NCBI GenBank assembly: GCA_003586115.2
Contig: QVOM02000034.1
Coordinates: 129,429,936-129,493,935, forward strand
Direction of reading: 5' to 3'
DNA from: Salvator merianae
Taxonomy: Eukaryota; Chordata; Lepidosauria; Squamata; Teiidae
DNA length: 64,000 bases
The position numbers and the translations under genes are program-made. Each line of letters starts with the position of its first letter. Within the stretch, counting starts at the first letter, position 1. Positions 52,181-64,000 of the stretch are shown in pieces. The notes below the pieces were generated by a model. It was given only the letters and a program-made list of their open reading frames with translations. It ran no database searches and had not been told where the DNA came from.

Positions 52181-53828
52181 TAGCCATGGAAGTCACCTGG
52201 AGCTTCTAGTGACAGTGATGATTCTGGAAGTATCCACAAATTATGTGCCTTTTCCTTAGGAGACATCGGGGGCAATTCAACCATTTTTTTTTTTTTTTTA
52301 CTGAAAAACAGAGTAAATTCCATTCTTGCCTCAAACAGATTGACTTTTGCTATTGAGGATCCTATTTTCATCATGTGACCATATGTGAGATATGCCATGA
52401 ACATATTGAAGGTTTCAATTCAGCCAAGCCAGTTAACCCTTAACTTTGTCACACTCTTCAATATTTAAGTGATTTGTAACAACACTAGGGACAATTTAGC
52501 AGGGTGAAGGATCTCAACTCAAAGGCAAAGTTTTTCTCTGCTGAGATCTACTGCTCTTAGAGGCCATAATACTATTGAAAGTGAAAGCTAGTGAGGATTT
52601 TTTGTGCAGGTTCAGCAATTTAACCATGGATCAACTACCCCTTAATGATTATAGGTTTATCTGAATACCAGTACCCAAGTTTAGAAAGCAATATTTGCCT
52701 ATATCCATTCTCTGGGTGTCAGCTTTTATAGTTGGCATACACTCCCCATTTTGGAACATATACTGAGCTTGTTTGGTAACCCTCCCTCCCCAGAAAGTGA
52801 GTCACAAAGACAAATTTTACACACATGTTTCAGTTTAAAGTACAGAATGTAATGCTTCTGTTCACTGATGATCAGAGATCATAAGAAAAAGAACCTATAA
52901 GGAAACATTGTGCAGACTGCAGCCTTTACAGTAAGAATAAAATGTTAAATGCACATTCACACCTGTATACACACAAGCAAGCCTATTATAATCTATAGAG
53001 CTAAGAAGAATGGAAGAAAGGAAAAAAGGAAAAATACCACCAATATTTGTAGTCACCCAGACCGTCCTGCAGGAAATAGTCTGTTCCATCCTAGAGCCCA
53101 TCTACACCTAACTTTCAATCATGCTTCAGTCCAATTTCAGAGTGAGAGACCACTTCAGCACATGACAAGCTGCTTTTTTTCGGCATTATCTAACACACTT
53201 TGTGGTTACATAAAGTAGAAAGAAAATAATTAGTCACTTTGCTGATGTGTTCTCTCACGCTGAAGGTGGACTGAAGCTGGGCCCTCAGAAGATGAATGGG
53301 GGGGATGGACTGAAAAATGAAACATTGCAAAAATGTCAGCACCAGGTCCACTGAGCTGCCACCTTTGTCTCATAGTCTCAGTCATGCCTGCTTGCCTTTC
53401 CCATATATCCAATGTTCCGTCTCATTGGTGGTTAGCAGAAATCTAGATGAGGGAGTCTGGGAACACTAGATGTTACAAGAACCTTGGGCTGTGTTGTGCA
53501 GGATAGTGGTGACACAGGAAATGAAATCAAACTGAAATGCTTCATATACCCAATGCTTTTTTATGCTCATTGCATTCTGTTATCACAATAACATGAAAGA
53601 ACATGCTTTGCTGTTTTCCGCCTTGTTCTTGACTCTGAACCAATAGAGGGGAGTAGCTAGGTTACACCTACCCAGGCTTTGAAATGGTGGTAAGGTCCCT
53701 CCAGGAAGCTGGCCTGTAGCCTTTTACCCATTGGGATATTAAGGCATGCAGGAATGGGGAAGAGGAATTTGCTAAAATGTTTTTTGTCTGAATTATTCAA
53801 ATGCAAAACAAACCCTCTGCTGGTTCTA

Positions 53829-54000
53829 GGGGCCTGTTTGCACTTAGCGAATGGAACATTCCAGGTCACTCACTGGAATGGAATATTCGCACCTGCAAAC
53901 AGCTTCAGCTACCTGGAAACTCACCGAAGCCCACCTTAAGCTCGGCTGAAGGTAACATCAGCTGTGGTCAAGAAAATTGTAGTCTCCAAGCTGACTAGCA
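53829..54000. mobile_element. Possible MITE fragment of the 'GGGCCTGTTTGCACTT' family
   Basis: It starts ggggcctgtttgcacttagc, then an imperfect stem (gcgaatggaacattccag with ctggaatggaatattcgc). The right border was not found. Confidence 0.45.
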
Positions 54001-56049
54001 CAATCAAGTGAGGTTTGGGAGTGGTGCATTTGCACCACTTCCTGGTTTGGAATGGCAATGGGGCAGGGACTATGTGGACGTGCAGGCACTGTCCAATGAT
54101 TCAAACCCAGCTCTTGCTAGGTTCAAACTTTGGGGTCCTGACCATGGTGTCTATTCCAGAAAAAGCTGCTGAATTAGTGTGCTCCCATTTGTACTTCTTC
54201 TCCAGCTGGTCGGCTTGCAGAGCGCTCCAGTGCTGACAAGTGCAACACTTCTCACCGACCGTACCCAGACTAGTTTGAAATTTGAATCAAACTGGTTTGT
54301 TGCTCTTCCAGTGCAGTTTAATTTAAACCAAGCTGCAAAAATTAGGTTTATGAAAATCTTTATCAGAGTACCTTTCACATTTCTCCCCCAAACTATTGGC
54401 AATTGCTTTCTCTTTTATGTTCTTTATGGCTGTAGACTTATCTTCCAACTCTCACACTCCAAACATGCATCTATTGGTAAGACCTCCTGACTGCATAAAC
54501 CCTTCACAGTTGAACTTTATGCTTCCATGACTTTAAGCAAACATTGAGATAATTTACTTGTTCTGTGACTCTTTAGCATACACCAAGAGGTGCAAAAGTC
54601 TTATATCATTGTGTGCTAGCATACATACACACACACACACACCCAAACTCCTTGACAATATATTGACCTCATGACTGTTAGCATACGATATTTGCAGAAC
54701 AGGCATTAAAGGAAATATCTTAGACTCACCAAAGGGAATAGAACAAGGCAAAGCCAAAATGTTTCAAAAGGAGTGTAAAGGATGTGGGAGGATACATTTA
54801 GATTATTCCACACTATTCCCTGTTCTAAGACAAAAATCAACTTGCAAGTCAACAGGTTTGCCTGACATCAGCATGTTTAACTCATTCCCAGCAATGTAAA
54901 ATAGCTATGCTGCATGCAGAACAGTATCCTTAGGGTATAACTGTGCTCCATAACCTAGATTACAGCTAAATTGTGATGAGCCCTGATGCGGGCTAAAAAG
55001 ATTTCTTAATTAAATGTATATACAGAATTTTCAGAAATTAAAATGATAATCAATCAAAGCTACTTCCAAAAAAATAATTCCAATTTCTCCTGAAATCATG
55101 ACGCTGTTTCTCCCTAATAGTATTGCAGAGAGCAGGGAGGGAAAAAGTCAAGGGGGAGATGTTTTTATTTCAACCTAGGCAGTGCTGACAATAAGGCCTT
55201 GTAAATCTCCTTAGGTTTTTAAGAAATTTGTTAATTAAATCTTAATAATAGCAAAACAAATCAAAATTGTATTATAGTCCAAAGATCCAGATAAGAAGGG
55301 GAAAGTGATGAAGGGCCAATGAAATCCATTTAGAGGAATAATAATTTCATAACTGATCACAGAAGCTACTAGTTCTGCAGTCAAGATTTTTGGCTGGTTC
55401 AGTTCTAATGAATTTCTGGATATGTGAATCATTGCATGTTTGGTTCAATGCAAACATCTATAAACACAAACTGTTTGAATGAATTTTTAAACAAGAACTT
55501 AAAATTACACATCTCTACTTCACCTTTCATTTTGTGTTTTAATAAATCTGGATTCTTGAATCCATTTCACTCGGAGTTCCATTTCTCCCAGTATGCAAGG
55601 ATATGACTTAATAGAAAAAAAAGTACCTTCCTAAAATCCCATCATGCTAGGGGGAAAAGCCTGACCCTGCTAACTGGTGGAGAAGATGATACAGCCTTTA
55701 GGGCCAAGCAAGTTGGTCAGCCAGTCTGGATTTGCAACAAGTCATTCGCTGCAGTGTAAACATCAATTGCTAACATTTAACGTGAATTTGCCTTGAAAAT
55801 GAGGACAGGGGAAATAATATGGAGAGAGGATATCTCCCTTTTCTAAAAGAATGAGAATCTAACCTGCCTACGTGTAATTGCACCCACAGTTGAACATAAT
55901 ATTCCGTAATTTGCCCACATCATTTCCAATACTCACAGTATTATTTTTAGTTTCTTTCCTAGTAATTCCTAATATAGAATTTGCCTCTTTTCTAGCACCA
56001 AATAGTTATTTGGATGTTTTCCATGAAAATGCAAGATTAAGTGACTACT

Positions 56050-56091
56050 CAGTGCTTTAGTGAATTCTGACAGTGCTTTAGTGAATTCTGA
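56050..56091 (+). repeat. Two-copy 21-bp tandem repeat
   Basis: cagtgctttagtgaattctg plus a, twice in a row with no difference. Confidence 0.9.
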
Positions 56092-57379
56092 TTCATTCCC
56101 AGTTCTTTCTATAATACAGTAACTGTGTTTCATTTCTACACTAATGCTTCTCCCAATATTTAAGGGATGGAAACTGGAGAGAGAAGTAACAGTCTTGTAG
56201 CAGTGCTTGTGCCTGCTTGAGAATTCAGATATTAGGTGCCAATGGTCAAAACTAGAAAAACTTTTATGTAAACCAGAGAATGCTTTCTCATCAGAGGAGA
56301 TGTTTAAATCATCCTTGAGTCACTCATGCTATTTATACCAAACTTTCACTGTTGTTATGGCAGAAGGAGAAGAAAAAAATCCAGAAGAGAAGCATTCTTA
56401 ATGTGAATGAGTTTTAGAATTACCTTTGCAGTAAAAATGGAAGAAATGTGGAAGAAAGTGCTTTAAGCCTTATGCACTGAATTGCCACTAAACATTGTAA
56501 AAAGCTAAATTTTATGTGAACTTGAGGAACTGAATTGAAACATCAAAGGAAACAAAATCAGTTTCAGTGCAACTAGTTAAGTCTCTTAGGAAGGTTTGAT
56601 ACATCCTTATATCCATGTGAAAATAAATTTCAGAGCAGGTTACGCTCATATGCTCTGTCCAGGAGAAGATGTTTTCCTCACTCCTACAGGAACACTGTTT
56701 GCATAGAACTCTTGGAGGTTTGGATCTAGATAACAGTTTCCAGCATTATCAAATCCTTTTGTACGGAAAAGTTTTTGACACCTCTATCTGAAGTGTGTGA
56801 TGTTGCAATTGTGTCAGCTGATCTCACCTTTTCAAACAGTTTTTAAAAAAGAATAAAGAATAAAGAATACTAACAGTTCTGTCGCAGCCGCAACTGGAGC
56901 TGTGAAAAGAAAAAGATCACCTTCCCAGCTCTGATCTTAAGCTCTCGTTTTATATCTTCTTTAACACATATTTCACATTTGCTTTCTACTCTCTAAATTC
57001 AAGTCTTTTGTGAGATCTCTGAACCCACTCCAGAAGAAGTTAAAAGTTTACCCAATGAAGAAGACATAGATGCTTTAGGATCAATGTGAGCATGAAAATC
57101 CAATGCACAATGCAATGCACAGAAACAATGTATAGAGGTCTTCTACTACATACACTAGTTCTTGACTCAATCTGTGGTCCTTCCAGCCCTTTTTAGTTCC
57201 AAAGAGATCAGAAAAGTTAGCAGGTGAGCAAGTCGATGCTATGGTGCTGGACTGTAAAGTTAAAAGAAGTTGCTGGCTTGAGAAGAATCATTGGCATATA
57301 AAGGAGCACTAAGTGGAGTACTTCAAAGAGATTCTGAGACAGATGTGCAGCCATTATGGCTTTAGTACATGTAGTCCTC

Positions 57380-58870
57380 TGATAAACTGGATGTAGATCT
57401 TGGCATGATAATGACTGGAGAGATGAAGAGAGTACAAGAAGTCTGAAGAACAGCAAAGTTGCTGGTCTAGATCAAATAACAGAAGAACTATTGGAGCATG
57501 GTGGAAATAGCGTGATGCAGGAATCAACAGGGTTGTTTGATGAATACTAGCGAACACAATATGTTCCAGAGGGGTGGAGAAAGGGAGTAATTCTCAAATT
57601 CTCAAAGAAGGACAATGTCACCCATTGTAGTGACTAGAGAGGCATCACAGGTCTTTTGTGTTGTCCTGTCCTGTTGACTATAGGGTATGGTAGGTGGGAC
57701 ATTGTAGAAAAAACAAGTCAAGTTCTGCAGTGGACTCGCATAGAGCAAGCATATTTCCAAATTGGGTAACATCACTGAACAGAGCATTGAATTCCAACAG
57801 CCATTACTAATCAACTATATCAATTTCTAAAAAGCATTCATTATCCTATGGAACTTTTCACTATGGAACATCACAAGAACATATGGCATCCCCCAACACT
57901 ACATAAATTTTTTCCAGATTCTCTATCTAAACTCCAGTTGTTGCATGGGGACTGACAACAGCAATCTAGATTTCTGCCCCATGGATACTGGGATATGGCT
58001 AGGCTGTATTACCATTTCTGCTTCTTTTGGCTGTGGTTTTCATTAGGGGGAAAGCTGTGAGCAGGACAAATTTAGGCATCCCAAGCAAAGGTCATTTGCA
58101 GCCCTTGAATTTGGACCTTGAAGATCATATTGTGTTTATAATAAAAATGGGGGAATGCCTCCAGGATATGACTACTAATTTGGAAATGGAGCCCAGCAAA
58201 ATCAGGCTGAAGATAAGTGGCAACAAAAGAAAGGTCATGTAGGTTAGAAATGTTCAAGACAACACATGGTTGCCAGATGCTAACCTATTGAGGATGTGTA
58301 GCAGTTTCCTATCTAGGCAGCATCCTCTCTAGTGATGGAAGTGCTGAGGTAGATGCTGACTGTAGAATTGCTGGCAGTATTTCAGTGATTGCACCTAATT
58401 TGGTGGGCATTAACTATTGATGCTGACACAAAGATACAGTTTTACACTACTATCATTCTAGCTCCTGTAAACCATGTCAGTGAAATAGAGAAGATCGTGG
58501 TTCAGATAGCACAGAGACTGAATGTGTTTCACCATCGCTGTCTGTGAAAGATCCTTGGTTCCACCTAATGTGACCTTATTTCCAACAATGAGATCTTACA
58601 AAGAAGTGATTTCTGTAAGATATAGAATGTAGTGACAGAGTACAGCATACGCTTTGCAGGACACATTTTACATCTGCTAGACAAGCATCATCCTCAGGAT
58701 GCAACACATTGGACACCATCTGGAAAGAGGAAGAAAAGAGACCAACCACTCAAGACTTAACATAAAGCATTCAATGCAAAACATTGGTATTATCTGGAAA
58801 GAAGTGGAACCCATCACAACCAAGCAAAAACATTTTAAACAACCTGTTACCCAATGTGCTGAGCAGCAAG
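57380..58870 (+). mobile_element. Degenerate LINE (RTE-like endonuclease/reverse-transcriptase type)
   Basis: Successive relics in shifting frames: AGLDQITEELLEHGGNSVMQ (about 57459), VPEGWRKGVILKFSKKDN (about 57560), RGIT (about 57640), LKISGNKRKVM (about 58210), FTYLGSILSSDGSAEVDADC-like (about 58300-58370), HHRCL and KILG (about 58530-58560), and RFAGHILHLLDKHHPQDA (about 58655-58700). The order is that of the reverse-transcriptase and C-terminal region of RTE-like LINEs. Many stops are present. The clade is a judgement from motif style. Confidence 0.7.
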
Positions 58871-59619
58871 GGTTGGCCTAAGCCTAAATCTAAGCTAGCC
58901 CAGTCCAAACCATAACCAGTGCAATAACTTATTGCTTTGGGACCACAGGATAAAGGAGGCAGAGCAAGGTGGCAACTGAACCCCACTTTCATATTGCCAA
59001 ACTATATTTCAGTTCTGATATGCAGCCTGCCACTGTCTGCAGTTTACGACTCACTGGCTTTACATCCTCTATTATTTTTAACAGGCTTAGGGACCATAAA
59101 AGCCAACATTTATTTTCTTCCAAAAAGGGGTAAAACTGAAACATAAGTTGTTCTACATTGAAAACACTGTTACAATTGGTTTATTATAAAGCAACAGCCG
59201 GCAAGAGAAAAGTACAATTACACACACACACACACGTATGTGAGTGTATATAATTGTTCTTTTCCATTTGTTATTGTGAAATAGTGATGATGGGGTTGAT
59301 GGTGATGGTTGTGACTATGATGATATAGACAACAGGGAATTGTGCTGTCAGCTGGCCTGACAAAAGCACTCAATGACTGTAGCCAGATTTACCCAGGGTG
59401 AATATAAGCAGGCATGTACCCCAATACACAAAAGTCCACTTTAGGCTAATTACCTGGCTTTCAGTCATAAGTGATCCATTGAAAAATAGCAACAGCAGCA
59501 ACTTGAACTGTTCCTATGCCTTTACATGCAATCTTCAGAAAACAACATGCAAAGCAGTTTAAAGTATATAGATAAATATCCTTATTTTCTAATTACTGCA
59601 AATCAGAGAGGTAACTGAA

Positions 59620-60494
59620 TGCTTGACAAGTGCCTGGAGGCAATAATGGACTGGATGGGGCCAATAAATTAAAGCTAACTCCAGACAAGATGCAGGTGGT
59701 TTGTGTCACAGGGTCTCAATTTCATAAAGTTAGGAGACACCTTGTCATCAATGGAGTTGTAATCCTCTAGAAAAGACAAGTATGAAATCTGGGACTACTT
59801 TTGGACCCTGCACTGGTCCTTGAAGCTCAAGTGGGGGCAGCGACCAAGAATGCCTATTTCCATCATCAGCTTATTCACCAATTATGGCCCCTTCTGGACA
59901 TTGATGATTTGGCCACAGTAATCCATGCTCTGGTAATTTCCAGGTAGGACTATTGTAATGCACTCTGCATTGGGCTGCCTTTGAAGACGTTTCAGAAACT
60001 TCAGCTGCTGCAGAATGCAGCAGCTAGACTGCTGACTAGAATGGCTGACCAGATGCACATCACAAAAGTCTTAAAAGAGCTGCACTGGCAACCAAACTCA
60101 ATTCAAGTTGTTAAGTTTAACCTATAAGGCCCTAAATGATCTGGGGCCCAAATATCTAAAAGAAAGTCTTCTCCCATATTGACTTGCTGTGCCTTAAGGT
60201 CTGCAGGGGAAGCTCTCCTGATTGTATCATCAGTAGTTGAAGGGATAGGGATAGGGAAACTATGGAACAGTCATCCCACTGAGATGCATCAGGCACCTTC
60301 ACTTTATATGTTCAGGAGATCTATGAAAATGTACCTATTTACTCTATCCTTTGGCTGAGGTAGCAGCTTCCCATTCCTTCTTTCAGACACTGTTATTTTT
60401 TAGTGTGTTTATTTTGCATTTTGTTTTTATTCTAACTCACCCTAAGACCTTTGGGTATAGCGTGGGATAAAAATGCAAATAAATAAATAAATAG
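59620..60494 (+). mobile_element. L2 LINE 3' part, degenerate
   Basis: The translation carries L2 ORF2 C-terminal features: LIHQLxPLLDIDDLATVIHA (about 59870), ALxVGLPLKTFQKLQLLQNA (about 59965-60015), AARLLTRM and LKELHWQP. It ends in a tail gggataaaaatgcaaataaa then taaataaatag, typical of a reptilian L2 3' terminus. Frameshifts are present. Confidence 0.85.
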
Positions 60495-62813
60495 TTAAAG
60501 GCATAGGAGCAGAGTTAAGTCAGAAACATTGGCAACCCTAAGGAAATTGTTCTACTGAGAGGGGAACTATGGTGCTCTTTCAATAAGGTGACTATGTCAT
60601 ACACATCCTGCCACTCTGGCATATGGTTTATGAATCATTCACAAAGTGGGCAAATTAATTATTCATCCAAACCAGAAGACCAAACACTTCACTAATTGTC
60701 GGGGAGAGGGAAAGGAATGGAAGGCTTCATGTAGGTAACTGGCAGGCATCATGATTCACAAAGAGAGAAGGAAGGGACAGAGTGGGGTTTCAGAAAGGAA
60801 TTAATGCCTTGTCTGAGCTGATCAGATAATTAGTTGGTGCCTTCAACTGTTTGCCTTTTAAGACAGACCCTATCTATCATTAATATGGGGTATTTATGTA
60901 AGTCACATTATAGCTGAAACCAATGCAACTTGCAATTCATGTTTCAGCAGATACAGCCAAGTTTATAAGCATTCAAATCCTATATTATGCACAGGCTTGG
61001 CTGAATTTAAACTATTTCCTGTCTTTCTTCCTGTGTTTTAAAGCCCCTGCCTCCATGCCTATAACAAGTATTCAACAGAGAAAAAAGATCAAGTGAAACC
61101 CAAGCATAGAGATAAAATGATTTATTAATTCCTAATCAATATTTTCAAGTAGCTCTGCCTTCATTTTTTTTTTTAAAGTAGTATATGAAAAAGCTATATG
61201 TGCTATGATTTTGTGTTTTTCAAATGGTTGTTAAAGATGGAAGACAGGACTGGAACTGGAAAATCCTGTTTGTGAATAATATATTCTCAGTTTGCCAAAC
61301 TGGGGTAGCAGCAATTCTGTTTTCAACGGGTGTCGTCAATACTGCATTAGTATCCTGGTGTCACCCAGGGAAACCTCCAGGTATATGCTACAACTATTTT
61401 TTTTTTTTCAAACTTCTGAAATGATAATATTTTGACATGTGGGATATACCAGCTTTTCATGCTACTTAAGGAGGCAAATATTTGGCAATCCAAAGTATCA
61501 TCTCTATCACATCCTTAACAAATTGCCAGCTCAGACTTTTATTGACATGATGCCATCCTCATCATGTTGCCAGCCCATATTCTTTCTCTATATACTGTGG
61601 ATTTTCCATTTCCATAAACAAATACAGTATGTAAAAATATCCAGTGATACAGCTGATAAGCTCCTTCAGCATTAGTATAAGGAACACCAAACTGATTCAA
61701 GCTGAAATGTAAGATTTGCCCAATCCAGCAACAGCTAAGATGAGGATGATGCCAGAGCAATGCAGCAGATACCTTCTTTCTGTGTACAGTTAATTTATTT
61801 AGAAGGGTTCTGTCCTTCCTTTGATGACGTTTTACTAATGCATCATTTAAAAACAGTACACAATTAGAAGACTCATTCCAAAATGAGAGCTGAGCAGTGA
61901 ATTAAGCTAAGAATCACCAACCAGCCTCAGTTCCTAAATGCGAGGTCCAAAAATTACACTGAGTTCTTGCCTTATTTCTGAAAGGTGACAGTTCCATCAA
62001 CAGCAGCATACTCAACCCTTCCCTCATTTCAGAAGGCAGGCAGTATCCAGAATAAATTGCTCATCCCAGAAACATCCCATAAAATCCAAATACAAGATAT
62101 TCCCTGGGACATTTGTGTAGTCTTTATGCAAAATATGGAAATGTAACAGATAGAGTCATTCAGATAAGCTACTTCTGAGCTGTTTGAGCTATGTAAACTA
62201 GCAAGAAAAAACTTAAACTTGGGTTGGTACCAGATTGGCAGCCAGTGCATTTAAAAAAAAAAAAAATCACATAACCATGGTATTCCTGTAAGCATTCCTC
62301 AAAGCGGTAAGTCACTAGTTCCTAAAATAGGCAGCAGACCTCTCAATTTCCTAAGACATGTTAGGTAACCAGGGAAAGATCCTGCTATTATGTTAAATCC
62401 CACTATATGTAAAAATCCTACTTTCTACTTAAAAAAAAATCTCAAAGTGATTTAAAAAATAAATCACAAACAGATAATAGTTTCCATCCAAACATCTACA
62501 AGCTTCTGTCTCACTCAAGGAAGGTGAAAAGGACTTTGGCAAGGGCAAGTTCTGAGTAAGTAACTTACATCTCAGTGGCCATTGTATCTTTTAGCAACTC
62601 ATTATGGGAATCGTTATGAGATTTGTGTTATTCAGCCAGATTCCTGATCCCTGTGCATCTTCAGAAGAATGTTGGGGTTTGTTCCTTATTTTAAGGATAA
62701 AATCACCCAGATTTACATGGAGTTAGATGCTACTGTTTACAGTAGTTCCATGGAAGTGCTCAATTTGCCAACTTATCTGAACTAATTTCACTCATTTTAA
62801 GATCTACAAGCCC

Positions 62814-63025
62814 TACTGGATTGGGCCACAACCCTTCTAGTCTAGTAACCTTCTCAAGCAGAAGAGAAAGGCAAAACCTTCACCTGCTCTTGATTCCCTG
62901 CAAATCACCTTTAGAGGAATCCTGCCTGTGTCTCCAACCTGAACACAATACCTAGACATCAGTTATAGTAGCTATTAATACCCCTGTCCTCCGTGAATTT
63001 GTTTAGTCCCTTCTTCAAAACCAAA
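62814..63025 (-). mobile_element. CR1-type LINE 3' fragment, inverted
   Basis: The reverse complement reads ttttgaagaagggactaaac, ttcacggaggacaggggtat, aatagctactat, gaaggttttgcctttctctt and ctagactagaagggttgtgg, parallel to 44720-44940. The extreme 3' tail is missing. Confidence 0.75.
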
Positions 63026-63448
63026 ACACAATATTTTATTAAGCCAATTACAAATTCATTATAATGAGACAAATATACAAGCAATAGGTACAAATTCTCA
63101 TTTAGTAAAATGATTGAAGAACTGGGAACTGGGCGATGTATAAATATTCAGTGTAGACCAAGCAGAACAAAAACCATCTTCAGTGTTTTTATAATACTGA
63201 CATTTTTAGAAGTCAACTTTTGCATGACAGCAATATTCCAGATTATTTCCCCCATGATGTTCAAATGCTTCCCTGTTTGCTACCATTTTACTACAACTTA
63301 CCATGCAGTAGTCAATTAAAAAAAACAACAATATGAGGTTACGATCTCTTATATTAGTTTTTCTTTTTTGTACGCAGCAATGGATGTCTAATGTATAATT
63401 GTTGTATGAGTAGTGTTTTGTTGTATAAAATAAAATATTAAAAACAAA

Positions 63449-64000
63449 ACAGCTATCAGTTCTTTATATCAGTTCTTCGCCACCATTGTGTCCTCAAGTA
63501 ACCATCCAGCAGAGCTCTTCCAAGTAGTAAATGGCCTTATAAAATCTTGCCCAAGAAAACAAGGACAATTGCCTTGTAATATCTGCTGTGATGAATTTGC
63601 AAGGCAATTTGAGGGCAAAGTCGCTCAGATTCATGAGGGATTGGATGCCACAGTTGAGAATAATCCAGAGGAAGTGTCCAGAGAACTGTCTGGTCCAGTT
63701 ACTTTGGATCAATTTCAATTATTGCGGCCTGAGGATATGGACAAGCTGCTTGCTAGGGTTTGACCTACTACATGCCTTCTAGATCCTTACCCTTCTTGGT
63801 TGATAAAAGCGTGCAAGGAGGGTATGACCGGATGGGTCCAGGGAGTAGTAAATGCCTCCTTGAGAGATGGGGTGGTCCCGCTGGCTCTTAAAGAGGCAGT
63901 GGTACGGCCCCTCCTCAAGAGGTCTTCCCTGAATCCAGATGATTTAAACAACTATCGCCCGGAGGCCAACATACCATTTTTGAGCAAGGTATTAGAGAGT
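63449..64000 (+). mobile_element. L2 LINE ORF2 fragment (endonuclease-RT linker and RT start), running off the window
   Basis: The frame is open from about 63449 to the window end except for one TGA at 63761-63763, which probably arose by CpG decay of CGA (arginine). It contains SSSNHPAELFQVVNG, DEFARQFEGKVAQI, the segment around CLLDPYPSWLIKA, VVNASLRDGVVPLALKEAVV and LNNYRPEANIPFLSKVLE, where the last is the start of the RT core (NNYRPVSN-like). It is a LINE fragment, not a host gene, and looks much less decayed than 59620-60494. The reverse-transcriptase active site lies beyond 64000 if present. Confidence 0.85.

Larger units (their letters stand above)
14116..64000 (-). other. Long intron upstream of the S4 exon (partial)
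   Basis: Inferred intron. No additional channel exon or other host gene was recognised up to the window end, and the space is dominated by mobile elements and simple repeats. Stretches where I see nothing specific: 14120-16190, 17040-17820, 17950-19120, 19260-20430, 20670-22950, 32190-33250, 34100-35480, 36830-37290, 37530-39600, 41150-43900, 45260-46320, 46740-48090, 48440-49680, 54000-57380, 60500-62810. It remains possible that part of this span lies outside the gene or hides a short exon I missed. Confidence 0.6.

Noticed and set aside
63000..63447. Possible L1 3' UTR ending ataaaatattaaaaac
   Set aside because: Tail-like but no coding remnant upstream to support it.
63488..63763. Possible host exon near the right edge
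   Set aside because: Sequence features identify it as L2 LINE ORF2.

Overview
The window looks like vertebrate, probably squamate-reptile, genomic DNA. It is AT-rich, has no prokaryotic gene layout, is rich in microsatellites, and carries CR1, L2, L1 and an RTE-like LINE together with many short hAT-type and PIF/Harbinger-type DNA transposons. The only host coding sequence I can support is three consecutive exons on the minus strand. They encode domain I of a neuronal voltage-gated calcium channel alpha-1 subunit, and CACNA1E (Cav2.3, R-type) fits best. In transcription order they are 14115-14012 (S3 end and S4 voltage sensor), 12575-12423 (S4-S5 linker, S5, start of the pore turret) and 9819-9638 (pore loop with the domain I selectivity glutamate). 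All three have AG/GT boundaries and compatible phases. By family exon order they are probably exons 4, 5 and 6. I saw neither the preceding exon (S2/S3) nor the following one (S6).

Layout, read along the plus strand: 1-9637 is the intron after exon 6. It holds a short 5'-truncated L1 with an 18-bp target duplication, a 1.1-kb hAT element with an 8-bp target duplication, a Harbinger-type MITE and several microsatellites. 9638-14115 holds the three exons and two short introns. 14116-64000 appears to be a very long upstream intron built largely of mobile DNA. It contains Harbinger-type MITEs (16204, 20435, 27217, 36481, 46330, 50268), hAT-type MITEs (22958, 24262, 31956), a long degenerate L1 (about 24.5-31.4 kb) that was itself invaded by other elements, CR1 3' ends (19.1, 37.4, 40.9, 44.4, 62.8 kb), an RTE-like LINE relic (57.4-58.9 kb), and two L2 LINE pieces (59.6-60.5 kb, and 63.4 kb running off the window end).

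The most notable structures are precise target-site duplications that define nonautonomous transposons; a MITE carrying four separate inverted repeats (46330-46730); a MITE-SINE-CR1 nest (43907-45255); a perfect 212-bp tandem duplication (25.4-25.8 kb); 35 uninterrupted TTC triplets, which read as GAA in the sense of the channel transcript; an eight-unit interstitial telomeric repeat; and an inverted pair of LINE-3'-end repeats flanking exon 4. I found no tRNA or rRNA gene, CRISPR array, complete transposase or second host gene.
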